From Rubrobacter indicoceani (GTDB lineage: Bacteria; Actinomycetota; Rubrobacteria; Rubrobacterales; Rubrobacteraceae), in the NCBI RefSeq assembly GCF_003568865.1, contig NZ_CP031115.1, forward strand, positions 1-64,000: a stretch of 64,000 bases of DNA, in the 5' to 3' direction. Positions 1 through 11,182 of the stretch are shown piece by piece. Position 1 is the first letter of the stretch, and every line of letters begins with the position of its first letter. Both the position numbers and the translations under genes were made by a program. The notes under the pieces are model-generated. The model searched no databases and had not been told where the DNA came from. It saw only the letters and a program-made list of their open reading frames with translations.

Positions 1-1353
1 GTGGCCGGTCGCGCCGAACAGGTCTGGGGAGAGGTGCTGGATAATGTCTCAGATCAGATCCACGCCCCGTCATTCAAGGTCTGGTTCGAGGGGACTCACC
101 CGCTGAACCTCTACGAGGACGCAATAGAGATATCCGTCCCGAACATACTCGCCAAGGAATATATAGAGAGCAAGTTCAAACCCCTTCTGGAGGAGGCCCT
201 TGACTCCGTCACCGGGCGGGAGGGGACGAGCCTGATCGTCACGGTCGGTGGCGAGAACGGCGGCCGCCGCTACCCGGAAAGCTCGGATATCCGCGGCGCG
301 GAGGCGGTTTTGAACGCCCGTCCACCGAGGTCCGTGCGGGTCAAGTACACCTTCGACTCGTTTGTTACGGGGGCCGGGAACCGCTTCGCTCATGCCGCCG
401 CGCTCGCCGTTTCGGAGAGCCCGGGGACGCAGTACAACCCGCTCTTCATCTACGGCGCGTCGGGGCTCGGAAAAACGCACCTCCTGCGGGCGGTCGGGCA
501 GTACATCGAGGAGCAGGACCCCGGCTCGAAGGTCCGATACGTTACCTGCGAGCAGTTCACCAACGACTTCATCAACTCGATGCGCGACAACGCACCGCTG
601 CAGTTCCAGAAACGCTACCGGGAGAACGATGTCCTTCTTATAGACGACATCCAGTTTCTGGAGAAAAAGATAGAGACGCAGGAGGCGTTCTTTCATACCT
701 TCAACGCGCTCTACGACGAAGAAAAACAGGTCGTTATCGCCTCGGACCGCCACCCGAAGCACATCGAAACGCTCGAACAGAGGCTCGTCAGCCGCTTTGA
801 GTGGGGCCTTATCGCGGATATTTCCCCGCCCGACCTCGAAACGCGCATCGCAATACTGCGCAAGAAGGCCATCCTCGACAAACTCGAAGTAGACGATGAA
901 GTCCTGACGTTTATCGCCTCCAAAGTGCTGACGAACATCCGCGAACTCGAGGGCGCGCTCGTCCGTATCCTCGCCTACGCCTCGCTCTACGGCAGGCAGG
1001 TAACCGTCGCGCTCGCCGAGGAAGTTCTGCGTGACATACTGCCGGACCAGGCCTACCGTGAGATCCCGATAGAACTCATCCAGCTGGAGGTCTGCCGCTA
1101 CTTCGGCATCGCCAAGCAGGACCTTGTTGGACAGAGCCGCTCAAAAGGGTTCGCCTACCCGCGTCAGATCTCGATGTACCTCTCCCGCGAACTCACCAAC
1201 GAGTCGCTGCCAAAAATAGGCAAGGCCTTCGGAGGACGGGATCACTCCACCGTCATGCACGCCACAAAGAAGATCTCCATCGCCATCAACTCCGACCGGG
1301 ACGTCTTCAACCAAATACACGAGATCACCCAGAACATCAAAACCAAGCGCTGA
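1..1353 (+). CDS. dnaA: Chromosomal replication initiator DnaA
   Basis: DnaA binds the 9-mer boxes of the adjacent origin, oligomerises with ATP and opens the duplex. The 450-residue protein starts with GTG at base 1. It has an N-terminal helicase-interaction domain, a short linker, a AAA+ domain with Walker A GASGLGKTHLL near residue 151 and Walker B LLIDDIQFL near 214, and a C-terminal DNA-binding domain with the DnaA signature GRDHSTVMHATKKI near 415. The length is normal for the family. The linker is short, as in many Gram-positives. The gene precedes the box cluster and dnaN in the classic order. Identification is secure. Confidence 0.98.
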   Translation: MAGRAEQVWGEVLDNVSDQIHAPSFKVWFEGTHPLNLYEDAIEISVPNILAKEYIESKFKPLLEEALDSVTGREGTSLIVTVGGENGGRRYPESSDIRGAEAVLNARPPRSVRVKYTFDSFVTGAGNRFAHAAALAVSESPGTQYNPLFIYGASGLGKTHLLRAVGQYIEEQDPGSKVRYVTCEQFTNDFINSMRDNAPLQFQKRYRENDVLLIDDIQFLEKKIETQEAFFHTFNALYDEEKQVVIASDRHPKHIETLEQRLVSRFEWGLIADISPPDLETRIAILRKKAILDKLEVDDEVLTFIASKVLTNIRELEGALVRILAYASLYGRQVTVALAEEVLRDILPDQAYREIPIELIQLEVCRYFGIAKQDLVGQSRSKGFAYPRQISMYLSRELTNESLPKIGKAFGGRDHSTVMHATKKISIAINSDRDVFNQIHEITQNIKTKR

Positions 1354-1949
1354 TCTCGGCCAGCCCCTCGCAACCCCGGAGGCTTTGTCCTAGAAGTTAT
1401 CCACAGTTTGCCGGAGTTATCCACAGGCTCGAAATCTTTTACCCCTCCCCCTCAGGGGGCATACTTTGTAACAGATTCCGGGCCTCGGAGCCGAAAGTTA
1501 TCCACAGTCTGTCCACAGGCAGGCAATCTCTCTGTGGACAACTTTTGACAAAAGTTTGCATGGTTTCGGAGTTATCCACAAAAACTGTGGATAAAAAAGG
1601 GGGTCTGTGGATAACCAACGTGCGGAGCTACCGAAAACAGGATTTTTATGTGATTCCAGACACAGTGGCCTGTGGATAACTTTGTGGATAAGAGGGGGTA
1701 AAGCTGTGGATAACTTTGTGGATAACTTTGTGGATAAGTGCGGCCTGTGGATAAGTGGGGTGGTTATCCACAATCCTTCCACAGGCAAAGCGGGGTTATC
1801 CACATTTCTATCCACAGGCGGAGTTCGGAGTTTTCGGCATAGGTAAAAGACTTTTTTCGAGTTATCCACTTATCCACAGGCCTTATTATTATTAATGTTC
1901 TAATAGACAGATGGTTAGTCATTAATAACAAGGGCCGGGAGGAGGCTGG
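1354..1949. other. oriC: Chromosomal origin of replication (oriC)
   Basis: This 596-bp gene-free stretch between dnaA and dnaN is packed with DnaA boxes. TTATCCACA occurs at 1397, 1417, 1498, 1572, 1764, 1796 and 1870. TGTGGATAA occurs at 1586, 1606, 1671, 1683, 1705, 1717, 1729 and 1746. Near-matches lie at 1533 (TGTGGACAA), 1808 (CTATCCACA) and 1862 (TTATCCACT). Boxes 1671/1683 and 1705/1717/1729 are spaced exactly 12 bp. An AT-rich stretch at about 1883-1930, just before dnaN, is the best candidate for the unwinding element. ORFs drawn through here on either strand are artefacts of the repeated boxes. Confidence 0.96.
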
Positions 1950-3086
1950 ATGAAGGTAATTTGTAGCAATGAGACGTTCAGTAAAAAGCTTGCGTTGGCA
2001 TCTCGCGGGGTGTCGGCGCGTTCGACCATTCAGTTGCTCGGCGGCGTGCTGGTCGAGGCGGGTCGGGAGGTGGTGAAGCTCTCGGCGACGGACGTGGATA
2101 TCTCCATCCGTACCAGCACTCCGGCGGAGGTCGAGGAGGAGGGTCGGGTCGTTATACCGGCGAGGATCTTCAACGACATCGTTCGAAGTCTGCCGGGTGG
2201 TCAGCTCACCATCGAGCACGATGCCTCGGGCGGGACGGTGAAGTTGTCGTCGGGGCAGAACGAGTACAGCATCCGGGCCTACGCCGCCGACGAGTTCCCG
2301 CAGCTCCCGGAGTTCGACGAGGGCCGGGCGTTCAGGATGACGGGCGAGGCGCTCGTGGATACCGTCGAGAAAGTCTCCAAGTCGTACTCCCGGGACGAGA
2401 CCCGGCCCGTGCTGACGGGCATCCTGATCAGCTTCGAGGACTCGAAGGTCAAGATGGTAACGACGGACTCGTACCGGCTCAGCATAAAGGAGACCGAGCT
2501 TGCGACGACCTTCGAGGGGGAGAGAACGGCGCTGATCCCGGCCCGGGCGATGCAGGAGGTGCAGAGGATCTTCTCGGCCTCCGAGGAGGAGCAGATCGAG
2601 ATAGACCTCTCGGAAAACCAGGCTTTGTTCCGCATCGGGGACGTAACGTTCGGCACGCGGCTCATCGGCGGGAACTTCCCGGAGTACGGTCGGCTTCTTC
2701 CGAACTCCTTTGAGCGGAACATCTCCGTCAACCGCGAGGAGTTGATGGACACCCTGCGGAGGGTGAACCTCTTTGCCCAGCGTCAGACCCCGCCCGTCCC
2801 GGTGAGCCTTGCGTTCTCGGCGGGGGAGGTCGAAGTGATGGTCAAGAGTCCCGAGATCGGGGAGGCCCACGAGAAGCTCAAGGCCGACAGCGAGGACGAG
2901 TTTCGCATATCGTTCAACCCCGGTTATCTGATAGACGGCGTAACGGCGGTTGATACTGAGAACGTCGTCTTCAAGCTCAACGAGTCCCTGAAGCCGGGGC
3001 TTATCGTCCCAAACGGCGAAGACGGCGGGGAAGACCCGGACTTTCTGTACCTGATCATGCCGATGCGCGATCCTTCCCAAGGCTAG
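1950..3086 (+). CDS. dnaN: DNA polymerase III beta sliding clamp
   Basis: The beta clamp is a dimeric ring that tethers the replicative polymerase and repair enzymes to DNA. The 378-residue product has the usual length for three repeated clamp folds and ends with the family-typical segment around LIMPMRDPS. The ATG at 1950 follows a strong Shine-Dalgarno sequence (GGGAGGAGG, 1937-1945). The gene lies directly after the origin and is followed within 13 bp by the S4-domain gene, so dnaN, the S4 gene and recF are probably co-transcribed. Confidence 0.97.
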   Translation: MKVICSNETFSKKLALASRGVSARSTIQLLGGVLVEAGREVVKLSATDVDISIRTSTPAEVEEEGRVVIPARIFNDIVRSLPGGQLTIEHDASGGTVKLSSGQNEYSIRAYAADEFPQLPEFDEGRAFRMTGEALVDTVEKVSKSYSRDETRPVLTGILISFEDSKVKMVTTDSYRLSIKETELATTFEGERTALIPARAMQEVQRIFSASEEEQIEIDLSENQALFRIGDVTFGTRLIGGNFPEYGRLLPNSFERNISVNREELMDTLRRVNLFAQRQTPPVPVSLAFSAGEVEVMVKSPEIGEAHEKLKADSEDEFRISFNPGYLIDGVTAVDTENVVFKLNESLKPGLIVPNGEDGGEDPDFLYLIMPMRDPSQG

Positions 3087-3099
3087 AGGTCAGGTCAGC

Positions 3100-3309
3100 T
3101 TGGAAGAATTCTCTATCCCCGCTGGAACGACGCTCGGGCAGGCTCTGAAGCTCGGGAACGTCGTCGGGTCGGGCGGTGAAGCGAAAGTCCTGATCCAGAC
3201 CGGAGAGGTAACGGTCAACGGCGAGGTCGAGACGCGTCGGGGCCGAAAGCTCGAGTCCGGCGACCTCGTGGAAGTCGAGGCCGTCGGCGAGCGGCTGGAG
3301 ATCTCTTGA
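3100..3309 (+). CDS. S4-domain RNA-binding protein (YaaA/RlbA type)
   Basis: This 69-residue protein is a single S4-like RNA-binding fold, with a typical core around residues 12-60 (LGQALKLGNVV followed by VTVNGEVETRRGRKL). Proteins of this small family sit between dnaN and recF in many Gram-positive bacteria and are thought to act in ribosome or RNA metabolism. Start is TTG at 3100, 13 bp after dnaN. Its stop overlaps the TTG start of recF in a TTGA overlap, which points to translational coupling. Family and position support the call well; the molecular role is not shown by the sequence. Confidence 0.88.
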   Translation: MEEFSIPAGTTLGQALKLGNVVGSGGEAKVLIQTGEVTVNGEVETRRGRKLESGDLVEVEAVGERLEIS

Positions 3310-4478
3310 CCGAATTCTCGAGCGACCTCGGGCCTCCGCACATCCGCGCCCTGAGGCTGGTGAACTTCCGGAACTACCGGGAGGCGATGGCGTACTTCGG
3401 GCCGGGGCTGAACATCGCGGTGGGAGAGAACGCCCAGGGCAAGACAAACCTGCTGGAGGCGATCTCCTTTGCCATCTCCGGCTCGTCCACCCGAACCTCG
3501 ACGGACTCCGAGGTCGTGCTCTGGAACGCAGACTTCGCCCGCGTCGAAGGTCGCGTCGCCCGCCCCGAGGGCGACGAACGGAAGATAGCCGTCGGTTACG
3601 CACCCGGCCAGAAGAAACGCATCAAGGTGGACGACGCCCCCGAGAAGTCCCTTGCCAACTACGCTGCGGGCGGGGCGGGGGTCAGAGCGATAACCTTTTT
3701 CCCGGACGACCTCCGCATCGTCAAGGGAGCGCCCTCCGACCGCCGGGAATTCCTTGACGCGCTGCTTTCGGCGCTCCGCCCGACGTACGCCAACACCGTC
3801 GGCGAGTACGCCAAGGCCGTGCAGCAGCGAAACCACCTCCTGCGCCGGATACGCGACGGTTACTCTTCCGGCAAGACCCTTGAGACCTGGGACAGGAAAG
3901 TCTCAGACCTCGGAAAAATCGTCCTTGAAGGCCGTGAGCGGGCGATGCCGCACCTCGACCGGCACTTCGCTTTGTCCATGAGGGACCTGTACGGCCCCGA
4001 GAAGGCCGCCGTCACCTATTCCGGTACCGCGACACCGGACGACTATTCCGAAGCCCTCAGAACGGCTCAGAGCGCGGACATCGAACGCGGCACCACAAGC
4101 GTCGGGCCGCACCGGGACGACCTGAAGCTGGCGCTCGGCGGGGTGGATCTGAACGTCTACGGTTCGCAGGGGCAGCAGCGGCTCGCGACGCTGGGTTTAA
4201 AGTTCGCCGCAAGGGAATATGCCCGGGGGGAAGTCGGGGAGGATCCCATACTCCTCATGGACGATGTCATGAGCGAGCTGGACGAACGCAGGCGGGAGTA
4301 TCTGGCCGAGTACTTCCTCGACAGTTCGCAGGCGATAGTCTCCACGACGAACCTTGAGTACTTCGGGGCGGAGACGCTCGGGCGTTCGCGGGTTCTGCGC
4401 ATATCCGACGGTCGAATAACGTCGGGCGCGACGGCTCGCGAGGATGGCGGCGCAACCGGCTTCCGGCGCGGAGCCTGA
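3306..4478 (+). CDS. recF: DNA replication and repair protein RecF
   Basis: RecF is an SMC-like ATPase that helps load RecA at gaps through the RecFOR pathway. The 390-residue protein has Walker A GENAQGKTN near residue 40, the ABC-type signature region (VGPHRDDL) near 262 and Walker B ILLMDDVMSELDERR near 315. The N-terminal strand IRALRLVNFRNYR is typical. The TTG start overlaps the stop of the S4 gene by 4 nt. No dciA (DUF721) gene follows, although in many Actinobacteria that gene lies between recF and gyrB. Confidence 0.96.
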   Translation: MTEFSSDLGPPHIRALRLVNFRNYREAMAYFGPGLNIAVGENAQGKTNLLEAISFAISGSSTRTSTDSEVVLWNADFARVEGRVARPEGDERKIAVGYAPGQKKRIKVDDAPEKSLANYAAGGAGVRAITFFPDDLRIVKGAPSDRREFLDALLSALRPTYANTVGEYAKAVQQRNHLLRRIRDGYSSGKTLETWDRKVSDLGKIVLEGRERAMPHLDRHFALSMRDLYGPEKAAVTYSGTATPDDYSEALRTAQSADIERGTTSVGPHRDDLKLALGGVDLNVYGSQGQQRLATLGLKFAAREYARGEVGEDPILLMDDVMSELDERRREYLAEYFLDSSQAIVSTTNLEYFGAETLGRSRVLRISDGRITSGATAREDGGATGFRRGA

Positions 4479-4534
4479 ACAAAGCAAGTCGGGTGGATTG
4501 AGGCTTATTTAAGCCGCAAACGCGCGGGTCGGGA

Positions 4535-4563
4535 TTGGGAAGAAGGGCGGTTTATGTTACAAT
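4535..4563 (+). promoter_or_regulatory. Likely sigma-70 type promoter of gyrB
   Basis: TTGGGA (4535-4540) and TACAAT (4558-4563) are separated by 17 bp, the ideal spacing for a housekeeping promoter. They lie about 90 bp before the TTG start of gyrB in the 173-bp recF-gyrB gap. A strong ribosome binding site (AAGGAGG, 4634-4640) stands just before the gyrB start. The call rests on sequence pattern only. Confidence 0.6.
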
Positions 4564-4636
4564 CTGCGGGTGAAAGTTACTAATCGCAAGAAAAGAATCT
4601 CGCAGGAGGATCACAGCGGTCGCACCCCCGAGATAA

Positions 4637-6592
<1,956 letters not shown>

Positions 6593-6669
6593 TCCCTTGC
6601 GCAGAGCGGAGGGATATCTGAGCGCGACAGAGAACACAGCGAAAGCAACGGGGAACACGGTAAACACAG

Positions 6670-9273
6670 ATGCTTGATACTTTTTCGGGGAACATACAAC
6701 CCCACTCAATAGAAGACGAGATAAAAGATTCGTTTCTCAGTTACGCGATGAGCGTGATCGTCTCCCGCGCCCTGCCAGACGTGCGAGACGGCCTGAAGCC
6801 GGTCCACCGGCGCGTCCTCTACGCGATGCACGACATCGGATTGCAGCCCAACAGGCCATATCGAAAGAGCGCGACCGTTGTCGGTGAGGTGCTCGGTAAG
6901 TATCATCCGCACGGCGACTCGTCGGTCTACGACACGCTCGTGAGGCTCGCGCAGGACTGGTCCATGCGCTACAAGCTCGTTGACGGACAGGGGAACTTCG
7001 GCTCCGTAGACGGCGACTCGGCGGCGGCGATGCGCTACACCGAGGCGCGCCTCACGCGGATGGCGACGGAGATGCTTCGCGACATCAACGCCGACACCGT
7101 CGACTTCGTGCCGAACTTCGACGAGAGCCAGACGCAGCCGAGCGTTCTGCCGGCGAGGTTCCCGAACCTGCTCGTCAACGGGAGCGAGGGCATCGCGGTC
7201 GGGATGGCGACGAAAATACCACCGCACAACCTCGGCGAGGTCATAGACGCGACCGTCGCGCTTATAGACGACCCGGAGATGGATGACCTCGCGCTCGCGA
7301 AGCACATCAAGGGGCCAGACTTTCCGACGGCGGGAATAATCGTCGGCCTGCAGGGGATCAAGAGCGCCATCGAGACGGGGCGCGGCTCCATAAAGGTCCA
7401 GGCGAAGGCCCACACCGAGCAGATGCGCGGCAACCGGACCCAGATAGTGGTCACGGAGATCCCGTACCAGGTCAACAAGAGCTACCTGCTGATGAAGATC
7501 GCGGACCTCGTCAAGGACCGGAAGCTCGACGGCATCTCGGACCTGCGCGATGAATCCGACCGGAACGGCATGCGCATCGTTATCGAGCTGAAGCGCGACG
7601 CGGTGCCGAAGGTCGTTATAAACAACCTCTACAAGCACACCCAGATGCAGCAGTCCTTCGGGGTGAACCTTGTTGCGCTGGTGGACGGCGTGCCGAAGCA
7701 ACTCTCCTACAAGGAAGTCCTGAAGCACTACGTCGCGCATCAGTTCGAGGTCGTCACACGCCGGACGCGCTACGAACTCAACCGGGCGCAGGCGCGGGCT
7801 CACATCCTTGAAGGGTTGCTTATCGCGCTCGACAACATGGACGAGGTCGTTGCGATCATCCGCAGATCGCGGAGCGTGGATACCGCCCGAAACAACCTGA
7901 TCAAGCAGTTCAGGCTCTCCGAGCGTCAGGCGCAGGCTATTCTGGATCTCCGACTCCAGCGTCTCACGGCGATGGAGCGCCGGAAGGTCGAGCAGGAGTT
8001 CAAGGATCTGCGCGAGAAGATCGAATACCTCGAGTCCCTTCTCGCCGACGACGGCAAGATCTACGGCGTCATCAAGGAGGAGCTCGCCGAGATTCGCGCC
8101 GCCTACGCCGACGAGCGTAAAACCCAGATCACCGCCGAGGAAGGCGTTGACTTCGACGTTGAAGACCTTATCGCCGAAGAAGAGATGGTTATCTCCATCT
8201 CAAACGGCGGCTACCTGAAGAGCGTCCCGGTGAACACGTTCCGCAAGCAGGGACGCGGCGGGGTCGGGGTCGCGGGGATGGACCTGAAAGAGGGCGACTA
8301 CATCGAGCACCTCTTTATAACCACGACGCACCACTACATGCTCTTCTTTACAAACCGGGGTAAGGTTTACCGCCAGAAAGTCCACCAGCTTCCGCGCATG
8401 AGCCGGGCGGCGAAGGGCAAGTTCATAACCAACTTCCTGCCGCTCGTACCCGGAGAGCGGGTCACCGCCGTGAAAGCGACCAAAGAGTTCGACGAGGCCG
8501 ACTACCTTGTCTTTGCCACGAAGCAGGGCATCGTTAAGAAAACGAAGTTCCTTGACTACAACACGCCCCTCAAGAACGATGGCATCATAGCCATCAACCT
8601 CAACGAGGGCGACGAGCTGATAGACGTCCGGCACGCCTCGGAGGGGGATGAGATCATCCTTGTAACCTGCGACGGAAAGGCGATGCGCTTCAAGCAGTCC
8701 GACGCGCGGCCGATGGGCCGGGCGACCGGCGGGGTCAAGGGCGTTACGCTTCGGGGCGACGACCTCGTTCTCTCGATGGAGGTGGTCTCCGATGAGGCCG
8801 CAGACCTCTTCCTTATAACGCAGAAGGGCTTCGGCAAGCGGACCCCGCTCTCGCAGTTCGCCACAAAGGGACGCGGTGGACAGGGTGTCATAGCGCTGAA
8901 GACCGACCGGGGAGAGCGGGGTCGTCTGGCCGGGGTGCAGGTCGTCAAGCCGGGAACTCACGAGCTGGTCCTTGTCTCGAACGTCGGGACGACCATCAGG
9001 ATGGATTGCGCCTCGGTGTCTCAGCAGGGCCGGGCGGCTCAGGGAGTTCGGGTAATGAACCTCCGGATGGGTGACTCCGTCAGCGCGATCGCAAAGGTCG
9101 TATCATCGCGGGGTGAGGACGCCCAGGGGACCTCCGACGAACTCTCGCTCGACGACATAGTCAGCGAAGAGCAGACGGGCGAGTCGAGCGCGGGACCGCC
9201 GGAACCCGGTATGCTGGAGTCAGAGGTGGACGGCTTCGGGGCCGAGCCGGAGACAAACGGGACTGGAGGGTAG
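6670..9273 (+). CDS. gyrA: DNA gyrase subunit A
   Basis: GyrA carries the DNA cleavage-religation activity. The 867-residue protein has the catalytic tyrosine in MRYTEARL at Y123. The quinolone-determining segment HPHGDSSVYDTL (80-91) keeps the wild-type Ser and Asp. The C-terminal beta-pinwheel includes a GyrA-box-like KQGRGGVGV near residue 524. An acidic tail follows, as is common. The gene lies 77 bp after gyrB. The next gene starts 1 bp after its stop, so the two are probably translated together. Confidence 0.97.
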   Translation: MLDTFSGNIQPHSIEDEIKDSFLSYAMSVIVSRALPDVRDGLKPVHRRVLYAMHDIGLQPNRPYRKSATVVGEVLGKYHPHGDSSVYDTLVRLAQDWSMRYKLVDGQGNFGSVDGDSAAAMRYTEARLTRMATEMLRDINADTVDFVPNFDESQTQPSVLPARFPNLLVNGSEGIAVGMATKIPPHNLGEVIDATVALIDDPEMDDLALAKHIKGPDFPTAGIIVGLQGIKSAIETGRGSIKVQAKAHTEQMRGNRTQIVVTEIPYQVNKSYLLMKIADLVKDRKLDGISDLRDESDRNGMRIVIELKRDAVPKVVINNLYKHTQMQQSFGVNLVALVDGVPKQLSYKEVLKHYVAHQFEVVTRRTRYELNRAQARAHILEGLLIALDNMDEVVAIIRRSRSVDTARNNLIKQFRLSERQAQAILDLRLQRLTAMERRKVEQEFKDLREKIEYLESLLADDGKIYGVIKEELAEIRAAYADERKTQITAEEGVDFDVEDLIAEEEMVISISNGGYLKSVPVNTFRKQGRGGVGVAGMDLKEGDYIEHLFITTTHHYMLFFTNRGKVYRQKVHQLPRMSRAAKGKFITNFLPLVPGERVTAVKATKEFDEADYLVFATKQGIVKKTKFLDYNTPLKNDGIIAINLNEGDELIDVRHASEGDEIILVTCDGKAMRFKQSDARPMGRATGGVKGVTLRGDDLVLSMEVVSDEAADLFLITQKGFGKRTPLSQFATKGRGGQGVIALKTDRGERGRLAGVQVVKPGTHELVLVSNVGTTIRMDCASVSQQGRAAQGVRVMNLRMGDSVSAIAKVVSSRGEDAQGTSDELSLDDIVSEEQTGESSAGPPEPGMLESEVDGFGAEPETNGTGG

Positions 9274-9274
9274 C

Positions 9275-9700
9275 ATGGAGAACCACGAGAACTGCGAGGG
9301 CGTAGTCGAATGTACCGCGCTCGTGCTCGCCGAGAGCGTCGCGGAACTCGGCGGACGGCTCACGCTGTTCGGGATACTCGATGAGATCCGCCCCTCCCGA
9401 AACGGGGACGACACCTCGTTTGTCGTCTACGCGAAGTTCGAAGGCTGCGAACACGCCACCGACCGGGCCTGGCAGGCCCGCATAGTCATCTCCGACGATG
9501 AGGGAGAGGTGATGATGGAGTCGGCGGATTACTCCGTCTGGATCGAAGGCTCCGACGAGCCCTACACCATCGTCGCGGCTTTCGACCTCCCCGAAGACTA
9601 CTTCGACGGCGGCGAGAAAGTCATCTGGGTCGAGGCCGTGCTGGAAGAAGAGACCCTCTCCCAGACCGCCATCCGGCTCCGAGACCGTTACAATGTGTAG
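9275..9700 (+). CDS. Small hypothetical protein coupled to gyrA
   Basis: I do not recognise this 141-residue acidic protein with certainty. Its middle (ALVLAESVAELGGRLTLFG, then residues on binding-like strands) recalls the DUF6941-type pattern in which a short beta-sandwich protein begins with a GKL-hlGhhD-like stretch, but this is only an impression. It has no signal peptide or membrane segment and two widely spaced Cys near the N-terminus. The ATG lies 1 bp after the gyrA stop, with the ribosome binding site (GGAGGG) inside the end of gyrA, so its expression is probably tied to gyrase. Confidence 0.8.
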   Translation: MENHENCEGVVECTALVLAESVAELGGRLTLFGILDEIRPSRNGDDTSFVVYAKFEGCEHATDRAWQARIVISDDEGEVMMESADYSVWIEGSDEPYTIVAAFDLPEDYFDGGEKVIWVEAVLEEETLSQTAIRLRDRYNV

Positions 9701-9735
9701 CGATGTACGCTGGAGATCGCCACAGAAACGCAAGG

Positions 9736-9776
9736 GACGTACGAGGCTCGGAGACCATCCGGGCCTCTTGCACGTC
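9736..9776 (+). terminator. Hairpin after the gyrA operon
   Basis: An interrupted hairpin pairs GACGT (9736-9740) with ACGTC (9772-9776), and inside it GAGGC with GCCTC and CGG with CCG, with a small loop. It lies between the gene coupled to gyrA and the NYN gene. A clear T-run is missing, so it may be a weak or factor-assisted terminator. Confidence 0.45.
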
Positions 9777-9835
9777 TGAAACGGAAAAAAAAGACCAACG
9801 GCAATGAAATCAAAAGAAAACAGGAAACTATAGTC

Positions 9836-11110
9836 ATGCAGGAAGACCTGGCAATCTTCATGGACTGGGAGAATATCTATATCTCCACCGTCCAGGAGTA
9901 CAAGACCAAACCAAACGTAAGTGCCATCCTTGAAAAAGCCCGCGAGTACGGGCGCATCGTCTCCGCTTCGGCCTACGCCGACTGGACGGACGGTGACTTC
10001 CGCTCCGCGCCGCCGACGCTCTACTCGAACGGGATCTCTCCGCGCTACATCTCGGCGCGCTACTTCCCCGGCGGCCGCTCTCACAAGCGGCGCACCAACT
10101 CGATAGACGTGATGCTCGCGGTTGAGTGCTCGGACTTTCTTCACAACCACCCGCAGGTTGACACATACGTTCTTGTAACGGGCGATGGGGACTTCATCCC
10201 GCTTGTAAGCCTTCTCCGCAGCCGGGGCAAAAAGGTCGTCGTCATCGGGGTGAGCGAGGCGACTTCCTACCATCTTATCGAGTCGGCGGACCACTTCATC
10301 TCGTACGCCTCGCTGGTCGAGGAGGACCGGGCGGCGAAACAGAAGGACAAAGAAGCGGAGAAGCCGAAGGCCGACCCGTACGAGGAGCTTGTCCGGGCGG
10401 TCGGCGCGCTGAAGAAGAACGGCAGCACGCGGGTGCTCGGACAGGTGAAGCAGCGGATGATCGTCCAGCTCGGATCGTTTGACGAGCGGAACGTCGGGTT
10501 CAAGAAGTTCAAGGACTTCGTTGTCGAAGCCGAGCGCCGCGGGCTGGTGAACACGGTCGACGAAGACCTCGAACTCCAGGTCTATCTGCCGGACGAGAAG
10601 ATACCGGAACCGAACGGCGAGGCCGAAGCCTCCGAAGCCGAAATCCCGGATGCAAAGCCTCAGAAGGTCACCGAGGACCTCGTACGCTCCGGCGGCAAGC
10701 AGAACGGACGCTCCTCCGGAGGAGCGGCAAAGAAAAAGGACGAACCGGGCGAGCCGGCGAAAGACGAAAAAGCTACAACGGAAAAACCCCCGACATCCTC
10801 CGGAGCGGGCGGCTTCGACCTCGAAGAAGACCTCACGCCCTACGAGCTCAGGACCATCTGCGAAAACCTCGGCGGCCTAAGACAGCCCGCCTCGATGGTC
10901 GAGATCTTCGGCTCCATCCGCGACCTCGACGACCGGGGCGAACTCGAACTCTCGAAGGACGAGATAGCCGAGGTGATATCGGCCATGATCTCCCTGGACT
11001 TTCTTAAAAAGGTCAGCGCAAAGCCCTACAAGGAAGCAAAGTCCAGGATGGTTTTCTACAAGCTGGAGAAGAACAGCAAGGGCGTGAAAGAAGCTCTCTC
11101 AGCCAGATAG
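9836..11110 (+). CDS. NYN-domain nuclease-like protein with LOTUS/OST-HTH domain
   Basis: The first 160 residues form a NYN (PIN-like) domain with the expected acidic residues: FMDWENIY near D10, RRTNSIDVMLAVECSDF near 90, and the TGDGDFIPL motif near 118. Residues about 180-250 look like an OST-HTH/LOTUS domain, a winged-helix RNA-binding fold. A long charged linker follows, then a second small helical domain near 330-420 that may also be winged-helix-like. NYN proteins of this layout are thought to cut or bind structured RNA. The gene is alone between two hairpins. RNA substrate and activity are not visible from the sequence. Confidence 0.9.
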   Translation: MQEDLAIFMDWENIYISTVQEYKTKPNVSAILEKAREYGRIVSASAYADWTDGDFRSAPPTLYSNGISPRYISARYFPGGRSHKRRTNSIDVMLAVECSDFLHNHPQVDTYVLVTGDGDFIPLVSLLRSRGKKVVVIGVSEATSYHLIESADHFISYASLVEEDRAAKQKDKEAEKPKADPYEELVRAVGALKKNGSTRVLGQVKQRMIVQLGSFDERNVGFKKFKDFVVEAERRGLVNTVDEDLELQVYLPDEKIPEPNGEAEASEAEIPDAKPQKVTEDLVRSGGKQNGRSSGGAAKKKDEPGEPAKDEKATTEKPPTSSGAGGFDLEEDLTPYELRTICENLGGLRQPASMVEIFGSIRDLDDRGELELSKDEIAEVISAMISLDFLKKVSAKPYKEAKSRMVFYKLEKNSKGVKEALSAR

Positions 11111-11140
11111 CCCGACAGGTCGCTATCGGAAAATCAGGCC

Positions 11141-11177
11141 GAAAGCCCCGGATCGAACGCGGTTCTCCGGGGCTTTC
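11141..11177. terminator. Bidirectional terminator hairpin
   Basis: GAAAGCCCCGGA (11141-11152) pairs perfectly with TCCGGGGCTTTC (11166-11177) around a 13-nt loop. It lies between the converging NYN-LOTUS gene (plus) and the small membrane protein gene (minus), so it can serve both. Confidence 0.8.
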
Positions 11178-11182
11178 GTGTG

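Noticed and set aside
1397-1878. CRISPR-like or short tandem array
   Set aside because: The repeats are 9-bp DnaA boxes on both strands with irregular spacing, not repeat-spacer units.
1764-3080. A minus-strand ORF across dnaN and the origin
   Set aside because: Its end is built from DnaA-box repeats and the rest mirrors dnaN.
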